This document shows positions 60,068 through 64,000 of a stretch of 64,000 bases of DNA, piece after piece (the first letter of the stretch is position 1; each line of letters begins with the position of its first letter). The notes beneath the pieces were generated by a model, which did not search any database, was not told the DNA's origin, and was given only the letters and a program-made list of their open reading frames with translations. Location: positions 1,674,001-1,738,000 of the forward strand of contig NZ_CP011456.1 of assembly GCF_001277295.1 (NCBI RefSeq), read 5' to 3'. The DNA is from Anabaena sp. WA102. Its GTDB lineage: Bacteria > Cyanobacteriota > Cyanobacteriia > Cyanobacteriales > Nostocaceae. The translations under genes and the position numbers were made by a program.

Positions 60068-62110
60068 CTAACGCAACACTGGCGGTAATCGTGGTCTACC
60101 AGTAGAAATTGCATAGTTAATTACTAACAATTGTAACCATAATCCTGGAAAGCGATTTTCTAACCAAGATTGATTCCATTTTAAGAATTTTGGAAACCAT
60201 GTCCCCAAAATCAGACTGACTAAAGCATGACGAGCAAAGCTAACATAATTACCCAGCCAACGTAATAAATCTCGCCAACCAGCTAATTGCCAAATCCACA
60301 ATAATAAAGCCGGATTTTTCAGGGCTGCTTTCAAAGCTAGACGGTTAAAAGTGAACCAATCACAACGATCTTTAATGAAATTATCTGTAACTTCCGGGGT
60401 TTCATCTGTTAATAACCCAAAGAAAGTATTCAGCATCGCATTTATCATTTGGGGGGCGATAAATTTGCCCGTGGGAACCATCATTCCCTTAGAAAACAAC
60501 CACATTACCGCCACATTACTTTGGTAAGCCCGAATTTTATTTAAGTGTTGCTGACTTAATAAATCATGTTTGAGCGCGATATTTAACAGAGTAGTTAATC
60601 GGTCTAAATTGCGGACTAAAGAACCAAAACCAGTAAAAACTAGAGGAGACTGCAAAGAAGCAGCATCACCAATGGAAATTAATCTATCAACTGCAATAGT
60701 GCGATCGCTACTATCTACACTAAAATGTCCCGGTATATAGCCAAAAGTGGGTTTCCTCCACACTAATTTATCCAAATCACAACGCCGATACTCTGGCAAA
60801 ATTGTGAAAAAATCCTCATACATTTCCAACAGAGAACCGGGATTTTGCTCATTCACCTCATGATAGTGAAACAGATAAATCGTCAACTCTTCCCCAACCC
60901 CAGGAAACAACTCCCAAATCAATTGTCGTCCCCTAGAAATATCCCCATGACTATAGAGAACATCCCCATATTCAGAATCCCAAACCCCAGGTTCAAAGCC
61001 CTTTTCAATCACCGCTCCCACCGTTGGACACACACTATCAAAAGCCCGACCACCATTTAATTGCCAAGCAATCGGTGAAGCCGTTCCCATTGCATCTATC
61101 AACAACCTTCCACTCACTTGCCGTTCATTTCCAGTAGGCAAATGTTTGACATTAATAGCAACTTGTGTAGAACTAATATTCACCTGGGAAAACTCCGTTT
61201 CGTCCCAAATATCACCACCAGCAGCTTGAAGTTTTTCTCCACATAATGCCAGTAACCTTTCTGAATCTAAAGCTATATTCAGAACAGTAGGAGTGTGGAG
61301 AACAGGGGATTTTAACTTAGCAGGATTATTCCCATCAAAAAACTTATTAAAACCGTCCTTATACTCCCTAGAAATAATTTCTGCTAATTCAGCATTTGTT
61401 AACAAACCCAAATTGATTAAACTTTGGATCTCATCACGAGAAATATTCCATTCTCTGTTCATTTTACCAAAAGGTAATCTTTCCACCAATAGCACCTTAT
61501 AGCCCAATTTAGCCATGACTGCGGCATGAATTGACCCCAAAGCACCACCAATATAAATTAGGTCATACTCAGGACTAGCAGCAGGAGAAAGAACAGGTGA
61601 TGTTTCCTGGCTATTCCCTTGATAAAATACCACTTGACGGGGCTTTTGCGGATTTCTTACCCCTTCGCGCCACCGTTGTTCCCACCAGTAAGCCCGGTTG
61701 AGGTGATATTCCCCATTAGACATTTTCTGAAAATACTTAACAGTTAAGGGATAATAAGGTTCTAGCTCTGCGAAAATTGAATTTTGGGCATCAATGACAG
61801 GTAGTTCCGGGTAGCAATTAGGAAAGCGACCTCTAATTTCCTGTGTCAGAGATTGGAGAATACCTCTCTCCCCTGGAAAAGGTTCATCTCCCCAACGGAA
61901 TACCTTGAGATAAGTTGTTCGCTGCACCGACCACACAAATATAGACAGTTCTACATCACCAGAAGTGGTACTTTGAACCGCGCCTCTCAACCGCAAACCA
62001 TCTGGGGTAATTAATTTTTGCCCATTTTCAACAACAAAATCTGTTTGTAGCCATTTGCTAACGGATACTGTATCGGGCGTAGGAATTTCTAAATAAAGAA
62101 GTTCTTGCAT
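60068..62110 (-). CDS. FAD-dependent CruA/CruP-type lycopene cyclase family protein
   Basis: This 680-residue flavoprotein is probably in carotenoid metabolism. After a ~180-residue N-terminal region, a Rossmann segment appears (YDLIYIGGALGSIHAAVMAKLGYKVLLVERLPFGKMNREWNISRDE), where the last part is characteristic of CruA/CruP proteins. Further features are REYKDGFNKFFD, LIDAMGTASPIAWQLNGG and LISIGDAASLQSPLVFTGFGSLVRNLDRL, the FAD-binding end motif. The C-terminus has hydrophobic helices. I cannot separate CruA (cyclase) from CruP (paralogue) by eye. Confidence 0.75.
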   Translation of the reverse strand: MQELLYLEIPTPDTVSVSKWLQTDFVVENGQKLITPDGLRLRGAVQSTTSGDVELSIFVWSVQRTTYLKVFRWGDEPFPGERGILQSLTQEIRGRFPNCYPELPVIDAQNSIFAELEPYYPLTVKYFQKMSNGEYHLNRAYWWEQRWREGVRNPQKPRQVVFYQGNSQETSPVLSPAASPEYDLIYIGGALGSIHAAVMAKLGYKVLLVERLPFGKMNREWNISRDEIQSLINLGLLTNAELAEIISREYKDGFNKFFDGNNPAKLKSPVLHTPTVLNIALDSERLLALCGEKLQAAGGDIWDETEFSQVNISSTQVAINVKHLPTGNERQVSGRLLIDAMGTASPIAWQLNGGRAFDSVCPTVGAVIEKGFEPGVWDSEYGDVLYSHGDISRGRQLIWELFPGVGEELTIYLFHYHEVNEQNPGSLLEMYEDFFTILPEYRRCDLDKLVWRKPTFGYIPGHFSVDSSDRTIAVDRLISIGDAASLQSPLVFTGFGSLVRNLDRLTTLLNIALKHDLLSQQHLNKIRAYQSNVAVMWLFSKGMMVPTGKFIAPQMINAMLNTFFGLLTDETPEVTDNFIKDRCDWFTFNRLALKAALKNPALLLWIWQLAGWRDLLRWLGNYVSFARHALVSLILGTWFPKFLKWNQSWLENRFPGLWLQLLVINYAISTGRPRLPPVLR

Positions 62111-62919
62111 ATTTTTCTGATATCTCCTATCAATCTACTCAGTTAGACAGATTAAAAAAAGGCAGAAACTAGGTTAGAATCTGCGCTGATTAACTTCATA
62201 AAGATCCCATAAAGAATTTTAGTCAGTAACCCAGCCCTAAAGGGACTGGGCTTGTAAGAGAAATCAAGCAAGCCGTACTGACCAGACCACCCTGAGTTTA
62301 CTCTCATGGTAGCCGTTATTTGAGTCACGACACCCACCGAATGCGTTGCCCCTTCGGGGTTCAGCAGTCGCTCATGGGGGAAACCCCCAAGACCGCGCTG
62401 CTTCACTAGTTCCCTGCTCTGTCATTTGCAATTAAACAGTTTTAAGGTCACTGAAACAGTGTTGCAAGTCTAAAAAGCTCTTATAACAGGTCGTTCGCGC
62501 CAGCGTGCCGGAGGCATCTAGCTAACATTACCCCAGAAATGGGAGTTGGTTTCCAGATTCCAATCAAAAATCTGGTTTCAATTTTAATATCCACAGCGGT
62601 TAAAATCGCTCGTGTCGCTTCCCTCTCAGCCCTAAAAGGACTGAGTTTCCCACTTACCGCGAGATCTTATAATTTATCAAGTATAAGGACTCAGGATACA
62701 TAAGGTTTGAGATGGAAGGAAACAGGGAACAGGGAACAGGGGAGAAATTCCATTCTCTATTCTTCAATTTCTTTCTCCTAAACTCCTGATAGCGTGGCGT
62801 GGCGTTAGCCATACTCCTGACTCCTGACTGGGCGCAAGCCCTGCGCCCCTACATCCTGACTCCTGACCCCTGAATTCTTATGTTTATTGTTCATATTGTA
62901 AATTTCCTAAACCCACGCC
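62111..62919. other. Intergenic region with an IS605-like element and short tandem repeats
   Basis: No protein gene is supported. It contains the tnpB-less IS200/IS605-like element (62229-62648), a GGGAACA tandem repeat near 62725-62740 and CTCCTGA-type heptamers near 62778-62870. Confidence 0.7.
62229..62648 (-). mobile_element. IS200/IS605-like element lacking transposase and tnpB, with possible omega-RNA
   Basis: Read on the minus strand, it begins with a subterminal hairpin (CTCAGTCC-TTTTAG-GGCTGAG, 62624-62644) and ends with a similar one (AAGCCCAGTCCCTTTAGGGCTGGG-type, 62231-62253) followed by GTTACTGAC. Non-inverted ends with subterminal hairpins are the hallmark of IS200/IS605 elements. 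The right half has GGGGGTTTCCCCC and CCCCGAAGGGG hairpins, like the structured RNA that overlaps tnpB ends in cyanobacteria. No ORF for TnpA or TnpB exists in the 420 bp. The family call is from motif memory. Confidence 0.6.
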
Positions 62920-63153
62920 ATGAATTATCCTATCCCAGACAGTCCCCAAGAAATATCTGCACTCAGAAAACAGCCAGTTGATGAAGAACTAGTTGCTGCG
63001 GTAATTGCTGGTGTAGTTAGAGTTGTTCGCGCCCAGGGTCAGTCCTTAGATCAATTAACGACCCAAGTATTAGCGGATGATCAAATGTTAGATAGACAAC
63101 AAAGACGCTGGTTAAGTCAGTTGGTTACTCAAGCATGGGAAAACTTTCCTTAA
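62920..63153 (+). CDS. Small conserved hypothetical protein, 77 residues
   Basis: It encodes MNYPIPDSPQEISALRKQPVDEELVAAVIAGVVRVVRAQGQSLDQLTTQVLADDQMLDRQQRRWLSQLVTQAW-type sequence, a helical acidic protein without signal peptide. The composition and clean ATG suggest a real gene of a small cyanobacterial family. I cannot name a function. Neighbours give no clue. Confidence 0.65.
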   Translation: MNYPIPDSPQEISALRKQPVDEELVAAVIAGVVRVVRAQGQSLDQLTTQVLADDQMLDRQQRRWLSQLVTQAWENFP

Positions 63154-63697
63154 TACCTACAATATATACTTGAGAAGGTCATAACTAATTGGTTGCTTGC
63201 TCCAGTATTAATACTTATTTTTTAGCGCTTTCTACAGAATGCTACGCAAACAAGTTACGTAAAGGTAAGCTATCGTTCCACCTTCAGATATGATCTATTG
63301 TGGGAATCAATACCTTGTCCATTTCCTGCTTTGTTGGGTTAAGCGACAGCGCAACCCAACGCATTTGTTGGGTTTTATGCTAATTGCTCCGCGAACGTTT
63401 ACGTTCCACAACCCAACCTACAAATCAAGGCTTTTTCTAATTTGGACAAGGTATTAGGGAATAAGACCAAATTGATAGAACAAAAATTACTGAAAGTTAG
63501 AAAACACAGGGTTAACACATAAGCTGTTATTCTAGTTTTTTAAATTTTCCTTAACCTTTAATTATTTATTCCTTAAATAAATTGGGATAGATTCTCTTTA
63601 TAGTCAAAAACTTACCCATTTTTTTAGAGATCAAAAAGACTAAAATCTCCGTTGCAGACTAAGTAACAACAAACCTCTAATTGTCAATACAAAAATT
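63154..63697. other. Intergenic region with MITE family B copy and the promoter of the last gene
   Basis: No supported gene. The MITE at 63308-63456 lies in the middle, and the remaining AT-rich sequence precedes the ATG at 63698. Confidence 0.55.
63308..63456. mobile_element. MITE family B, copy 2 (149 bp, 6-bp target duplication)
   Basis: It opens CAATACCTTGTCCATTT and closes TTGGACAAGGTATTA, flanked by GGGAAT at 63302-63307 and 63457-63462. It shares the ends with 12521-12716 but has a different, shorter interior with GTTGGGTTAAGCGACAGC. Confidence 0.88.
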
Positions 63698-64000
63698 ATG
63701 AATTCAATTCAACTTAACCATATCGGTACTATTAAATTAAGCGGCGCAGAAATTTCTGATTTTGACCCCATATCTCAACGCCTGTTTGTGACTGGAGAAT
63801 CTGCGAATAAACCTGTTCTCCAAGTAGTGGATGTTTCTGATGCAAATAACCCCACTCAAGTTACTAACATTGATCTTTCTAGCTTAGGTGCAGGAATTCA
63901 AAGTGTAGCCGTCAGAAAAGGCATAGGAACTGGAAATAGCATTGTGGCGATCGCTATTTCTGCAAATATAAGTACCGACCCTGGTAAAATTGCTTTTTAT
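63698..64000 (+). CDS. 5' part of a large beta-propeller-like protein gene (choice-of-anchor I type)
   Basis: The ATG at 63698 opens a frame that runs off the window (101 codons seen): MNSIQLNHIGTIKLSGAEISDF, then DPISQRLFVTGESANKPVLQVVDVSDANNPTQVTNIDLSSLGAGIQSVAVRKG. The LQVVDVSDANNPTQV repeat is typical of LVIVD/choice-of-anchor I proteins, which in cyanobacteria are often long, exported and calcium-binding. No signal peptide is visible at the N-terminus, as in type I-secreted proteins. The rest of the gene is needed to be sure. Confidence 0.7.
   Translation, partial: MNSIQLNHIGTIKLSGAEISDFDPISQRLFVTGESANKPVLQVVDVSDANNPTQVTNIDLSSLGAGIQSVAVRKGIGTGNSIVAIAISANISTDPGKIAFY

Noticed and set aside
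62152..62406. 84-residue minus-strand ORF (HERLLNPEGATHSVGVV)
   Set aside because: It lies over the right end of the IS605-like element, where the sequence is dominated by RNA-like hairpins, and has no plausible protein features.
1..64000. tRNA, rRNA, tmRNA or RNase P genes
   Set aside because: I found no convincing T-loop/acceptor combination or conserved ribosomal segment on reading the gaps. A covariance search would be needed for certainty.

Overview
The window comes from a heterocyst-forming-type filamentous cyanobacterium (Nostocales). The evidence is a complete phycocyanin rod operon in the Anabaena/Nostoc order (cpcB-cpcA-cpcC-cpcD-cpcE-cpcF followed by four cpcG linkers), cytochrome c6, frequent GCGATCGC (HIP1) octamers, heptanucleotide short tandem repeats (STRR), a low-GC chromosome and several families of small mobile repeats. 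Nothing marks it as plasmid or phage.

Layout. 0.3-8.3 kb: phycobilisome rod and rod-core linker operon; cpcG3 encodes a CpcL-type linker with a membrane tail. 8.5-10.7 kb: a small unknown protein, MsrB and a class II glutamine amidotransferase. 11.0-16.0 kb: sulfate uptake, with two divergent SbpA binding proteins, CysT, CysW and a NIL-domain protein (no cysA here). 16.1-17.8 kb: an Mrr-type restriction enzyme divergent from a PD-(D/E)XK-like protein. 18-21.5 kb: AspS, a MazEF-like toxin-antitoxin pair with a readable promoter and operator, and a Uma2 protein. 21.7-26.2 kb: a TRAP transporter (DctM, DctQ, DctP) with a Uma2 gene inside. 26.3-28.9 kb: a two-gene conflict-type module, an EACC1-like protein overlapping a caspase/coiled-coil/FGE-lectin protein. 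The 3' end of that gene has the codon signature of a diversity-generating-retroelement variable region, yet no reverse transcriptase is present. 29-38.6 kb: a DUF4351 protein, PriA, a group 2 sigma factor, a GNAT acetyltransferase, PetJ, a TonB-like protein and an unknown. 38.7-43.2 kb: a desaturase next to plsX-fabH-fabD. 43.5-50.4 kb: MATE exporter, leucyl aminopeptidase, thioesterase, CobK, Uma2 and small unknown ORFs. 50.5-52.6 kb: a type II restriction-modification pair (D12 adenine methylase plus PD-(D/E)XK endonuclease). 53.0-56.6 kb: a TPR protein with a truncated CHAT domain and a short paralogue of its N-terminus. 57.3-59.7 kb: dnaX interrupted in frame by a 138-residue mini-intein. 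60.1-62.1 kb: a CruA/CruP-type flavoprotein. 62.2-62.7 kb: an IS200/IS605-like element without transposase or tnpB. The window ends inside a large beta-propeller-like protein gene.

The intergenic space is crowded with non-autonomous repeats, several with target-site duplications visible by eye (8 bp, 6 bp, TAA or TA). Three of them sit exactly at, or within a few bases of, the stop codon of the upstream gene, and each of the three gaps between the cpcG genes holds a different repeat family. The most unusual biology is the caspase/FGE gene with a hypervariable lectin-fold tail, followed by the mini-intein in the DnaX ATPase site and the tnpB-less IS605-like element, whose core motif reappears in a long hairpin between cpcA and cpcC.
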